Positions 24,014 through 32,453 of a DNA stretch of 36,694 bases are shown piece after piece (the first letter of the stretch is position 1; every line of letters begins with the position of its first letter). A model generated the notes under the pieces. That model was not told the DNA's origin. It did not search any database and saw only the letters and a list, made by a program, of their open reading frames with translations. Position numbers and translations under genes: made by a program. Source of the stretch: Chloroflexota bacterium (GTDB lineage: Bacteria > Chloroflexota > Anaerolineae > Anaerolineales > UBA4823); assembly GCA_023395675.1 (NCBI GenBank), contig JAEWYL010000345.1, forward strand, positions 1-36,694, read 5' to 3'.

Positions 24014-26674
24014 GTGAGGGTGAGAGACATGGAACCTCGAAGTCCAGAGGGTGAACCCGCGTTTTTGGCGGACAGGCCGGTGAGTGATGAACTGGCGCCT
24101 GGCGGGCCTGCGGCGCAGGAATTTGCCGCGTTTGCGCCGGGCCAGAGCAGGCTGGAGGGGCTGGACCTGGTGTGTTTTTCGCACCTGTCCTGGGACCACG
24201 TCTACCAGCGTCCCCAGCACCTGATGAGCCGCTTTGCCCGCCGCCAGCGCGTGTTTTTTGTGCAGGAACCGGTAATGGGCGAGGCGCCCGGGGGCCTGCA
24301 GGTGCAGCGCAGCCCGGAGGGGGTGTGGGTGGCCGTCCCCCATATTCACAAATCCGGGGAGGCCGGGGCGGAGCGGGCCGAACACAGGGTCCAGATCCTC
24401 CAGCTCCTGGCGGAGCACAATATCGAGCAGTATATTGCCTGGTTCTTTACGCCCATGCTCATGCGGGTGACCCGCGACCTGGCGCCGCGGCTCACCGTCT
24501 ACGACTGCATGGACGACCTGAGCGCCTTCCGCAACGCGCCGGAAAAGTACGCGGAGTACGAAGCCGAGCTCCTGGGCCGGGCGGACCTGGTCTTCACCGG
24601 GGGCGCCAGTCTCTACGAGGCCAGGAAGGACAGCCACCGCTGCGTCTATGCTTTTCCCAGCAGCATCGACCGGGAGCACTTCGCCCGGGCGCGCCAGGCG
24701 CTGCCGGAGCCCGAGGACCAGGCGCGCATCCCGCGCCCGCGCCTGGGGTATTTCGGGGTGATTGACGAGCGCATGGATTTCGACCTGCTGGTGTCCATCG
24801 CCGATGCCCGCCCGCACTGGCAGCTGGTGCTGGTGGGGCCTTTCGCCAAGCTGGAGCAGGAGCAGATCCCGCGCCGCCCGAACCTGCACTACCTGGGGCA
24901 GAAACCCTATGCCGACCTGCCCGCCTACCTGTGCGGATGGGACGCGGCCCTGCTGCCTTTCGTGCGCGACCGTTCGACCCAGTACATCAGCCCCACCAAG
25001 ACGCCCGAATACCTGGCTGGCGGCAGGCCGGTGGTGGCGACGCCCATTCGCGACGTCGTTCGCCCGTATGGTGAGGATGGGCTGGTGTGGATCGCGGAGG
25101 GGGCGGCCAAGTTCGTGCGCGCCCTGGAGACCATCCTGGACCAGGGCGGCCCTCAGCCCTACTGGCTCAAGCGAGTGGACGAGTTCCTGTCCCAGAATTC
25201 CTGGGACCAGACCTGGGAGAGAATGGCGAGGCGCATCGAGGCCGCCCTGGAGGAGAAAGCGGGCGATGGCCCCGGCGGCAGCGCGGAGGGGCCGGTTGGC
25301 GGCGAGCCTCTCCCACCTCCGCAGGGAGGCCCGCCCGGTGGGGCCGGGCCCGCCTCGCCGGAGGGCAGGAACGGGGGCGGATCGGGGGACGAGGGGCGTA
25401 CAAACGGCCAGCATGCCAATGGTCGGAAGCACGCCGGCGGCCTCCCGGGAAGCGAGGCGGCGGCTTACAGCCCGAGGAACGGGCGCCGCCCGGGGGTTTT
25501 CGACTATCTGATCGTCGGCGCGGGGTTCGCCGGCTCGGTGCTGGCGGAGCGCCTGGCGCGCGGTTCGGGTAAGCGGGTGCTGATCGTGGACCGCCGCCCG
25601 CACATCGGCGGCAACGCCTACGACTGCTACGACGAGAACGGGCTGCTGATCCACAAGTACGGCCCGCATATCTTCCACACCAACTCGCGCGAGGTCTTTG
25701 CTTACCTGTCGCGCTTCACCCAGTGGCGGCCTTACGAGCACCGGGTCCTGGCGAGCGTAGACGGGCAGCTTTTGCCGATCCCCATCAATCTGGATACGGT
25801 GAACCGTATGTACGGCCTGAACCTGAGCGCGTTCGAGCTGGAGCAGTTCTTTGAGACCCTGGCCGAACCGCGAGACCCGGTGCTCACCTCGGAAGATGTG
25901 GTCATCAGCAAGGTGGGCCGCCAGCTTTACGAGAAGTTTTTCCGCAACTACACCCGCAAGCAGTGGGACCTGGACCCCTCGGAGCTGGACGCCGCCGTCA
26001 CCGCCCGCGTCCCGATCCGCCTGAACCGGGACGACCGCTACTTCGCCGACACCTACCAGGCCATGCCTCTGCACGGCTACACGCGTATGTTCGAGAACCT
26101 GCTGGACCATCCCAATATCAAGGTCCTGCTGAACACCGATTACCGGGAGATCGCCGGGCTGATCCCCTACCGGGAGCTCATCTATTCCGGCCCGGTGGAC
26201 GAGTATTTCGATTACTGCTACGGCAGACTGCCCTATCGCTCGTTGAAGTTCCGGTTCGAGACGCGGGACGAGCGCCTGCACCAGCCGGTGGCGGTGGTCA
26301 ACTACCCGAACGAGCACCCCTACACCCGCTGCACGGAGTTCAAACACCTGACCGGGCAGGAGCACTCGAAGACCAGCCTGGTGTACGAATACCCCTGCGC
26401 CGAGGGAGACCCCTACTACCCGATCCCGCGGGCGGAGAATGCGGAGCTTTATAAGAAATACAAAGCCCTGGCAGCCGCCGCGCAAAACGTGCACTTCGTG
26501 GGGCGCCTGGCAACGTACAAGTATTACAACATGGACCAGGTAACCGCTCAGGCGCTGTCGCTGTACGCCCGCCTGACCGGCAGGCGCCGGGCCGAGTCCA
26601 CCGAAGCCCTGGCGGAAGGGCGCTATATGAGCGAGACCTCCTGCACGCTCCTGGCGCCGATCGGAGCGGCCTGA
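24014..26674 (+). CDS. glf: Fusion of glycosyltransferase and UDP-galactopyranose mutase
   Basis: 886 residues. After ~50 unassigned residues, a GT-B-like domain runs from about 50 to 410, with LSWDHVYQRPQHLMSRFARR near its start and SPTKTPEYLAGGRPVVATPI near its end. A Gly/Pro-rich linker spans about 415-492. From about 495 to 870 is a complete Glf: FDYLIVGAGFAGSVLAERLA (FAD site), GGNAYDCYDENGLLIHKYGP, RKQWDLDPSELD and SGPVDEYFDYCYG. Glf turns UDP-galactopyranose into UDP-galactofuranose. The attached transferase may use that donor, so the fusion could channel it. A GTG at 24014 has AGGGGGAG ahead of it; an ATG at 24029 is the alternative start. It is the last gene of the glycan cluster. 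Confidence 0.9.
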   Translation: MRVRDMEPRSPEGEPAFLADRPVSDELAPGGPAAQEFAAFAPGQSRLEGLDLVCFSHLSWDHVYQRPQHLMSRFARRQRVFFVQEPVMGEAPGGLQVQRSPEGVWVAVPHIHKSGEAGAERAEHRVQILQLLAEHNIEQYIAWFFTPMLMRVTRDLAPRLTVYDCMDDLSAFRNAPEKYAEYEAELLGRADLVFTGGASLYEARKDSHRCVYAFPSSIDREHFARARQALPEPEDQARIPRPRLGYFGVIDERMDFDLLVSIADARPHWQLVLVGPFAKLEQEQIPRRPNLHYLGQKPYADLPAYLCGWDAALLPFVRDRSTQYISPTKTPEYLAGGRPVVATPIRDVVRPYGEDGLVWIAEGAAKFVRALETILDQGGPQPYWLKRVDEFLSQNSWDQTWERMARRIEAALEEKAGDGPGGSAEGPVGGEPLPPPQGGPPGGAGPASPEGRNGGGSGDEGRTNGQHANGRKHAGGLPGSEAAAYSPRNGRRPGVFDYLIVGAGFAGSVLAERLARGSGKRVLIVDRRPHIGGNAYDCYDENGLLIHKYGPHIFHTNSREVFAYLSRFTQWRPYEHRVLASVDGQLLPIPINLDTVNRMYGLNLSAFELEQFFETLAEPRDPVLTSEDVVISKVGRQLYEKFFRNYTRKQWDLDPSELDAAVTARVPIRLNRDDRYFADTYQAMPLHGYTRMFENLLDHPNIKVLLNTDYREIAGLIPYRELIYSGPVDEYFDYCYGRLPYRSLKFRFETRDERLHQPVAVVNYPNEHPYTRCTEFKHLTGQEHSKTSLVYEYPCAEGDPYYPIPRAENAELYKKYKALAAAAQNVHFVGRLATYKYYNMDQVTAQALSLYARLTGRRRAESTEALAEGRYMSETSCTLLAPIGAA

Positions 26675-26730
26675 GGCTGGCGTTCCCCCATGGGGCCCGC
26701 GGCGCTCTGCCTTTTCGGATACACTAACTA

Positions 26731-26828
26731 CCTGTCCGAAAAATGATCATGCTGCGGGTGTGGGGCGCCGGCCCGGCACAGGCTGGTGCGCCCCATACCC
26801 GCAGCATGGAACAGGTACTTTCGGACCG
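26731..26828. repeat. Hairpin repeat family, copy 3
   Basis: It starts CCTGTCCGAAAAATGATC, matching copies 1 and 2, and has a 20-bp stem (26749-26768 with 26788-26807) with only one wobble pair. Outer ends TGTCCGAAA (26733-26741) and TTTCGGACC (26820-26828) are also inverted. It lies after the last glycan gene, so it may be a mobile intergenic element or a transcription end. The hairpin stem differs in sequence from the other copies while pairing is kept. Confidence 0.6.
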
Positions 26829-26933
26829 GTTCTAAACACCGGCTGGGGGAATGACACAGGTTCAAAAAGCCGCAAAACTTCCCGGCGGCCTCCACCCGGA
26901 CGGATGGCATCGGGGAGATGGGGAGTAAGATGG

Positions 26934-27212
26934 ATGGCTGGCGAGAGTAAGAAAACGACTGATCATAAGACGATCCGTGAATGGGTGGAGAAGCGCGGCG
27001 GCTTTCCGGCGATGGTGAAAGGTACGGGAGGCAAGGATGACGCCGGGATCTTGCGTATAGATTTCCCGGGCTACGATGATTCCTCCCTGGAGCGCCTCTC
27101 CTGGGACGAGTTCTTCGAAAAGTTCGACTCGAAGAAGCTGGCATTCCTCTACCAGGATGAGACCAGCGCCGGGGAGGAGAGCCGCTTCAGCAAATTCGTC
27201 AACCGGGATTAA
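26934..27212 (+). CDS. Small conserved acidic protein of unknown function
   Basis: A 92-residue soluble protein. The ATG at 26934 follows GGGAG (26921-26925) at 8 bases; an earlier in-frame ATG would read through the repeat at 26731. Its body (TIREWVEKRGGFPAMVKGTG, RIDFPGYDDSS, LSWDEFFEKFDSKKLAFLYQ) matches a widespread small family which, as I recall, is sometimes labelled a 1,4-alpha-glucan branching enzyme; there is no enzyme domain to support that name. Function is unknown. It stands alone after the glycan cluster. Confidence 0.8.
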   Translation: MAGESKKTTDHKTIREWVEKRGGFPAMVKGTGGKDDAGILRIDFPGYDDSSLERLSWDEFFEKFDSKKLAFLYQDETSAGEESRFSKFVNRD

Positions 27213-27313
27213 AACGCTGCTGGAGGCCCGCGCTGCCCGTTCGAACCGGCGCAGCCGGTGATCCGCCCGGAATGACCGCCGGTGCGATTCTCGCCCGGTG
27301 TGAGGGGAAATTT

Positions 27314-27841
27314 ATGCTCCAAAAACCTGCACTTGCCCGCGCGCCGTCAACGGTCAGCGAGGCGGTCCAGGGAGCCCTGGCGGGCTTTCTGGCGACTCTG
27401 CCGATGACCGGCCTGATGGGCATCCTGTTTGAAATGCTGCCGCGCTCCGACCGCTACCCGCTGCCGCCCTGGCAGGGCACGAAAAAGCTCCTGCTGGAGG
27501 CGGCGGAGGCGCTGGACGAGGAGGAGCTGGCAGACAACCGCAAGGTGACGGTGACCACCGTTTTCACCCATTTTGGCTACGGCGCCGCTTCTGGGGCTGC
27601 CTATGCCCTCACTGCCTCCCGCTGGCAGGCCCCCCCGCTGGTCAAGGGGCTGGCGGCAGGCCTGGGGCTGTGGACCCTCAGCTATGGGGGCTTCCTTCCG
27701 GCGCTCGGGATCCTGCGCCCGATCAGCATGCGTTCAACCGCCCGCAACGCGGTCATGCTGTTCGCCAACCTGGCCTGGGGCCTGTTTACCGCCCTGCTTT
27801 TCAGCCGTATTTCGTCTGGTGATTTGGTAGAGGAGAGATGA
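27314..27841 (+). CDS. Integral membrane protein, DUF1440-like
   Basis: About 175 residues with several hydrophobic segments (VQGALAGFLATLPMTGLMGI, FGYGAASGAAYALT, LVKGLAAGLGLWTLSYGGFL, AVMLFANLAWGLFTALLF), so a four-helix membrane protein is likely. It resembles small DUF1440-type proteins of unknown role. The ATG at 27314 is supported by GAGGGG (27302-27307); an upstream ATG at 27272 is less likely. Its stop overlaps the start of the next gene, so the pair is an operon. Confidence 0.7.
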   Translation: MLQKPALARAPSTVSEAVQGALAGFLATLPMTGLMGILFEMLPRSDRYPLPPWQGTKKLLLEAAEALDEEELADNRKVTVTTVFTHFGYGAASGAAYALTASRWQAPPLVKGLAAGLGLWTLSYGGFLPALGILRPISMRSTARNAVMLFANLAWGLFTALLFSRISSGDLVEER

Positions 27842-28662
27842 GCATGCAGACCGGCTTATATCCGCGAGAGAAAATTAACGTGGGTGAGAAGGAGCGCATC
27901 CTATCAATGGCAGCGGGAGGCGCGCTGCTCCTGGCGGCGCTGAAGCGCCTTTCACTGCTCAGCCTTCCCCTGGCCGCCACAGGGGGGTACCTGATCTACC
28001 GGGGGATGACCGGGAAAGATTTCCTGTACGAGACCCTGGGGGTGGAGCGCGCCGGGAAGAAGGGCGGCGGCGGCATCGAAGTGGAACGCTCGATGACCGT
28101 TAACCGGCCGCGCGAAGAAGTTTTTCGCTACTGGCGCAGCCTGGAGCACCTGCCCCTCTTCATGAAGCACCTGGAGAAAGTGGAGCCATTCGACGAGACG
28201 CGCTCTCGCTGGACTGCGCGCGCCCCGCTGGACATGAAGGTGGCATGGGACGCCGAGATTTACGAAGAGCGGGAGAATGAGCTGATCTCCTGGCGCTCTC
28301 TACCCGGCTCGCAGGTGGAGAACAGCGGCACGGTGCGCTTTAAGGACGCTCCCGGCGGGCGCGGGACCGAGGTGCATATCCGCCTCAAATATCACCCGCC
28401 CGGGGGCTCGGCCTCGGCGGTGGTCGCCCGGCTGTTTGGGGAGGAGCCGAGCATCCAGGTGCTGGACGACCTGCGCCGCTTCAAGGAGGTGGTGGAGTCC
28501 GGCGAGGTGGCGAACGTCACCGGACAGACCTCCGGGCGCGCCGGGCAGGTGGAGGAGGAGCGCGCGCAGCTTCAGCGCCAGCGGCGAGTAGACGTGGTGC
28601 AGGAGGCCTCGGAAGAGTCCTTCCCTGCCAGCGACCCGCCCGGTTGGACGGCGGGCTCGTAG
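27838..28662 (+). CDS. SRPBCC (polyketide cyclase-like) protein with N-terminal membrane hairpin
   Basis: 274 residues. Residues about 18-58 (ILSMAAGGALLLAALKRLSL, then GGYLIYRGMTG) form a DUF2892-like hydrophobic region. A SRPBCC/START-type domain follows, from IEVERSMTVNRPREEVFRYW to VHIRLKYHPPGG. Such domains bind lipids or other hydrophobic ligands. The tail has EASEESFPASDPPGW, a motif I recall at the end of many small bacterial stress-type proteins. It overlaps the upstream membrane gene by 4 bases. Ligand and role are unknown. Confidence 0.82.
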   Translation: MSMQTGLYPREKINVGEKERILSMAAGGALLLAALKRLSLLSLPLAATGGYLIYRGMTGKDFLYETLGVERAGKKGGGGIEVERSMTVNRPREEVFRYWRSLEHLPLFMKHLEKVEPFDETRSRWTARAPLDMKVAWDAEIYEERENELISWRSLPGSQVENSGTVRFKDAPGGRGTEVHIRLKYHPPGGSASAVVARLFGEEPSIQVLDDLRRFKEVVESGEVANVTGQTSGRAGQVEEERAQLQRQRRVDVVQEASEESFPASDPPGWTAGS

Positions 28663-28770
28663 CCAGAGCCCCCGCCGGCCCGATTTTTTCGGAAACCGTG
28701 GTTGTTCATCCTGCCCCCTCATTTCCCCCTTCTCGGGGAGAAGGCGCTTCCCGCCAGGAGGGGGGATGGT

Positions 28771-28815
28771 GCCCATTATATGGGGGCCCATGATATGGGG
28801 GCCCATTACTTGGGG
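28771..28815. repeat. Three tandem 15-bp near-palindromes before the alcohol dehydrogenase gene
   Basis: The units at 28771, 28786 and 28801 share GCCCAT and GGGG ends (GCCCATTATATGGGG in the first). Each has a near-dyad such as CCCAT-xx-ATGGG. The array ends 27 bases before the ATG at 28842. It may be an operator for the downstream operon or a slippage-prone spacer. Confidence 0.7.
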
Positions 28816-28841
28816 CGCAATAGATTCAGGAGGGAAAAAGA

Positions 28842-30011
28842 ATGCGAGCAGTTTGCTGGCAAGGGATTAAAAATGTGCGGGTTGAGGATGTGCCCGACCC
28901 GATCTTGCTGAACCCCAGGGACGCCATCATCAAGGTGACCTCGACCGCCATCTGCGGGTCGGACCTGCACCTGTACGACGGCTATGTGCCCGCGATGCTG
29001 CCGGGCGACATTCTGGGGCACGAGTTTATGGGCGAGGTGGTGCAGTTGGGCAGGGAGGTGAAAAACCTTCGCATCGGCGACCGGGTGGTGGTGCCTTTCC
29101 CGATCGCCTGCGGGCGCTGCGCCTACTGCCAGCAGGGCCTCACCTCGCTCTGCGACAACTCGAACCCGAAGGCCGCCATGGCGGAGGCCATGTGGGGCTT
29201 CTCTCCCGCCGGGATCTACGGTTACTCTCATTTGCTGGGCGGCTACGCCGGCGGACAGGCCGAATACGCGCGCGTGCCCTTTGCCGATTTCGGCCCGATC
29301 AAGGTGCCGGAGGGCATGAGCGACGAGCAGGTGCTGTTCTTGAGCGATATCCTGCCCACCGGCTACATGGCTGCGGAGAACGGCAATATCCAGCCGGGGG
29401 ACGTCGTGGCGGTATGGGGCGCCGGCCCGGTCGGCCAGTTCGTGATCAAGAGCGCCCTGCTGCTGGGCGCCGAACGGGTGATCGTGATTGACAAAGTGCC
29501 GGAGCGCCTGAGCCTGGCCCAGGAGAACGGCGGGGTGGAGGTGCTCAACTTCGCCGGGTTGGATGTGGTCGAGGCTCTCAAGCAGCTCACCGGCGGGCGC
29601 GGTCCCGACGTCTGCATAGACGCCGTCGGCCTGGAGGCGCACGGGCAGGGCCTGATGGGCGTGGTAGACGGGGTCAAGCAGGCGGTGCGCATCGAATCCG
29701 ACCGCCCTCACGTCCTGCGCGAGACCATCCTCGCCTGCCGCAAGGGCGGTACGGTCTCGCTGGCAGGTGTCTACGGCGGCTTCGTCGATTCCATCCCCAT
29801 GGGGGCGGCCTTTAACAAGGGCCTGACTTTCCACATGGGCCAGACCAACGTGCATAAGTACCTGGGGCCCCTGCTGGAGCGCATCCAGAACGGGGAGATT
29901 GACCCGACTTTTATCATCTCGCACAAGCTCAGCCTGGACGATGCCCCTCACGCCTACGAAATCTTCAAGGACAAGCAGGACGAGTGCGTGAAGGTGATTA
30001 TGCAGCCATGA
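28842..30011 (+). CDS. Zinc-dependent alcohol dehydrogenase (formaldehyde dehydrogenase-like group)
   Basis: 389 residues, medium-chain dehydrogenase family. Catalytic zinc ligands are in CGSDLH (C38) and GHE (H60, E61); the structural zinc site is C90, C93, C96 and C104. The cofactor fold has WGAGPVGQF and an Asp at the end of the next strand (VIVIDKVPE), which points to NAD rather than NADP. The length and the insertion after the structural zinc site resemble the glutathione-independent formaldehyde dehydrogenase group. The substrate is not certain. AGGAGGG lies just upstream of the ATG. It overlaps the following SDR by 4 bases. Confidence 0.92.
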   Translation: MRAVCWQGIKNVRVEDVPDPILLNPRDAIIKVTSTAICGSDLHLYDGYVPAMLPGDILGHEFMGEVVQLGREVKNLRIGDRVVVPFPIACGRCAYCQQGLTSLCDNSNPKAAMAEAMWGFSPAGIYGYSHLLGGYAGGQAEYARVPFADFGPIKVPEGMSDEQVLFLSDILPTGYMAAENGNIQPGDVVAVWGAGPVGQFVIKSALLLGAERVIVIDKVPERLSLAQENGGVEVLNFAGLDVVEALKQLTGGRGPDVCIDAVGLEAHGQGLMGVVDGVKQAVRIESDRPHVLRETILACRKGGTVSLAGVYGGFVDSIPMGAAFNKGLTFHMGQTNVHKYLGPLLERIQNGEIDPTFIISHKLSLDDAPHAYEIFKDKQDECVKVIMQP

Positions 30012-31027
30012 ATAACCGTTTGAAACCCCTGGAAGAGCAGGTGGTGGTCGTGATGGGCGCCACCAGCGGGATCGGGCGCATCAGCGCCCTGAAGCTGGCG
30101 CAGCGCGGCGCCCGGGTGGTGGTGGCCGCGCGCGCCCTGGAGCCGCTGCAGGCGCTGGCGGAGGAGATCCAGGTCGCCGGAGGCCAGGCGACCGCCGCGG
30201 CGGCGGAGGTGAGCGACCCGGCCCAGTTGGAGCAGGTGGCTGCCCGGGCGGTGGAGCGCTACGGGCGGCTGGATACCTGGGTGCACACCGCGGCGGTGAT
30301 GATGTATGCCTCCCTGGAGGAGACCCGCCCGGAGGAGTTCCACCGCATGGTGGAAGTGAACCTGCTGGGGGCGGCCTACGCGCTGCGCGCCGCTCTGCCG
30401 CACCTGGTGCGCCAGGGGCGCGGCGCCCTGATCTTTTTTACCTCGGTCGAGGGGAAGCGTTCCATCCCGCTGCAGAGCGCCTACGCCGCCTCCAAACACG
30501 CGCTCACCGGGCTGCTGGACGCCCTGCGCATGGAACTGGAGAATGAGAAGCTGGAGATCAGCGTGACCAATATCGCGCCTTCCTCCATCAACACCCCGCT
30601 GTTCGAGAAGGCTCTCACCCGCCTGGGCGTGCGGCCCATGCCCGTCCCGCCGATCTACCAGCCCGAGCTGGCGGCGGAAGCCGTCTTGTATGCCGCCGAA
30701 CACCCCATGCGGGACATCGTGGTGGGGGGCGCGGGGAAATCGCTCGCCCTGGCGAACCGGCTTTCCCCCCGCGCGGCCGACCGGATCCTGGAGGCCATCG
30801 CCTTCAAGGGGCAGCGCAGCGAGACGCCCAAACCGGAGGACTCCCCGCACAACCTGTTCGAGCACCTGGAGGGGCACGACCGGGTGCACGGTCCCTACAG
30901 CCAGGGGGCGCGAAGTACCAGCCTGTGGACCTGGCTGCGCCTGCATCCGGCCGCGCGCCAGGGGGCGCTCTCGCTTCTGGCGGCCGCCGGGTTGTTCTCC
31001 CTGCGCGCCTTCAAGGGCCGGGGATGA
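30008..31027 (+). CDS. Short-chain dehydrogenase with C-terminal extension
   Basis: About 339 residues. It starts VVVVMGATSGIGRISALKLA for cofactor binding and has the active-site YAASK. The usual NNAG is replaced by HTAA, a modest change. The C-terminal ~80 residues go beyond the classical fold and end in a possible membrane-facing hydrophobic stretch (GALSLLAAAGLFSLRAF). The ATG at 30008 overlaps the dehydrogenase stop as ATGA, which is preferred over an earlier frame start. Substrate unknown; a partner of the adjacent alcohol dehydrogenase is possible. Confidence 0.85.
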   Translation: MNNRLKPLEEQVVVVMGATSGIGRISALKLAQRGARVVVAARALEPLQALAEEIQVAGGQATAAAAEVSDPAQLEQVAARAVERYGRLDTWVHTAAVMMYASLEETRPEEFHRMVEVNLLGAAYALRAALPHLVRQGRGALIFFTSVEGKRSIPLQSAYAASKHALTGLLDALRMELENEKLEISVTNIAPSSINTPLFEKALTRLGVRPMPVPPIYQPELAAEAVLYAAEHPMRDIVVGGAGKSLALANRLSPRAADRILEAIAFKGQRSETPKPEDSPHNLFEHLEGHDRVHGPYSQGARSTSLWTWLRLHPAARQGALSLLAAAGLFSLRAFKGRG

Positions 31028-31398
31028 AGCGCGAAAACGGCGCGCCGGCCTCTTTTCTGGCCCTGGCCCAGGGTGTTTTCTACCTGGCGACCGGCCTCTG
31101 GCCCCTGGTCAGCGAGGCCAGTTTTCAGAAAGTGACCGGGCCGAAGGTGGATTTCTGGCTGGTAAAAACGGTGGGGCTGCTGATCGCCCTCGTCGGCTGG
31201 ACCCTGAGCTGGGCCGGGCTGCGCCGGCGGGTGGAGGCGCCCCTGGCTTTCCTGGCGGCGGGCAGCGCCGCCGGGCTGGGCGGGGTGGACGTGACCTACG
31301 TGGCGAAGCGCCGCATCTCCCCGGTGTACCTGCTGGACGCGGCAGCCGAGGCGGGCCTGCTGCTGGCCTGGCTGGCTGTCCTGCTGAGAAAACGGTAG
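31024..31398 (+). CDS. Small multi-pass membrane protein
   Basis: 124 residues, starting in the ATGA overlap with the SDR upstream. About four hydrophobic segments can be seen (FLALAQGVFYLATGLWPLV, FWLVKTVGLLIALVGWTLSW, PLAFLAAGSAAGLGGVDV, AGLLLAWLAVLL). No known domain is recognised. Its place between two SDR genes suggests a membrane partner or simply an operon passenger. Confidence 0.75.
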   Translation: MKRENGAPASFLALAQGVFYLATGLWPLVSEASFQKVTGPKVDFWLVKTVGLLIALVGWTLSWAGLRRRVEAPLAFLAAGSAAGLGGVDVTYVAKRRISPVYLLDAAAEAGLLLAWLAVLLRKR

Positions 31399-31411
31399 AG
31401 ATGGTAGCGAG

Positions 31412-32440
31412 ATGAGGAAAATCCCTTCACAACTGTCCGCATACACCGGCCTGGCCATCGGGTTTGCCCTGCTCCTGTGGGCGGCGCTGCGCCGCAAGAA
31501 CCGGATGAACTTCTGGGGCCGCTCGGTGCTGATCTCGGGCGGCTCGCGCGGGCTGGGGCTGGTGCTGGCCCGCTGCTTTGCCCGGGAGGGCGCCAGGGTG
31601 GCCATCCTGGCCCGCGACCGGGCGGAGCTGGAGCGCGCCCGCCTCGACCTGGCAGAGCGCGGGGCCGAGGTCCTGGCGCTCGTGTGCGACGTCGCCGATC
31701 AGGAGCAGGTGCGCAGCGCCGTGCACCAGGTCATCTCCGCCTACGGGCGCCTGGATGTGCTGGTGAACAACGCCGGGGTGATCCAGGTCGGCCCGCTGGA
31801 GCATATGAGCCTGGAGGACTTCGAAGAGGCGATGGCGGTGCATCACTGGGGTCCGCTCTACGCCATGCTGGCCGCCGCGCCGTATATGCGCCAGCAGGGG
31901 GGCGGGCGTATTCTCAATATCTCCTCGATCGGCGGGGGCGCCGCCATCCCCCACCTGGCGCCCTACGTCTCCAGCAAGTTCGCCCTGACCGGGCTGTCGG
32001 ACGTCTTCCGCATCGAGCTGGCGAAGGATAATATCCGGGTCACCACCGTGAACCCCGGGCTGATGCGCACCGGTTCGCACGTGAACGCCTATTTCAAGGG
32101 CGATCACCGCAAAGAATACGCCTGGTTTTCGATCCTGGGGGCCAACCCGCTGGTCTCCACCTCGGCCGAGAGCGCCGCCCGGCAGATCCTGGAGGCCTGC
32201 CGCTACGGGCGTCCCAGCCTGGTGATCACCCCCCAGGCGCGCCTGCTGATCCTGGCGAACAGCCTCACCCCGGGCCTCTATTCCGTGGCGATGCGCCTGT
32301 TCAACCGCTTTCTCCCCGGGCCTGCCGCCTCTCAGGATGGAGACGGGCGCAGGCAGGGGTGGGACAGCCAGAGCCGCATTTCACCTTCTTTCCTCACCCA
32401 CCTGTCGGACCGCGCGGTGGGAATGAACAACGAAAACTGA
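31412..32440 (+). CDS. Membrane-anchored short-chain dehydrogenase
   Basis: 342 residues. An N-terminal hydrophobic segment (about 11-26, YTGLAIGFALLLWAAL) precedes the SDR fold: LISGGSRGLGLVLA, NNAGVIQVGP and YVSSKFALTG. This is like membrane-bound SDRs acting on lipids or steroids, though the substrate cannot be assigned. It lies 13 bases after the small membrane protein and 13 bases before a GT9 gene, so it is probably in the same operon. Residues after ~300 are a low-complexity tail. Confidence 0.87.
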   Translation: MRKIPSQLSAYTGLAIGFALLLWAALRRKNRMNFWGRSVLISGGSRGLGLVLARCFAREGARVAILARDRAELERARLDLAERGAEVLALVCDVADQEQVRSAVHQVISAYGRLDVLVNNAGVIQVGPLEHMSLEDFEEAMAVHHWGPLYAMLAAAPYMRQQGGGRILNISSIGGGAAIPHLAPYVSSKFALTGLSDVFRIELAKDNIRVTTVNPGLMRTGSHVNAYFKGDHRKEYAWFSILGANPLVSTSAESAARQILEACRYGRPSLVITPQARLLILANSLTPGLYSVAMRLFNRFLPGPAASQDGDGRRQGWDSQSRISPSFLTHLSDRAVGMNNEN

Positions 32441-32453
32441 GGCCATTTTCCCC

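Noticed and set aside
23147..26494. Minus-strand open frame of 1115 codons opposite the glycosyltransferase genes
   Set aside because: It lies antisense to two clearly coding genes, has no domain and has the Leu/Gln/Gly/Ala-rich look of a shadow frame in GC-rich DNA.
26934..27212. Glucan branching enzyme
   Set aside because: The 92-residue protein lacks any glycosidase domain; the name appears to be a carried-over label in databases.
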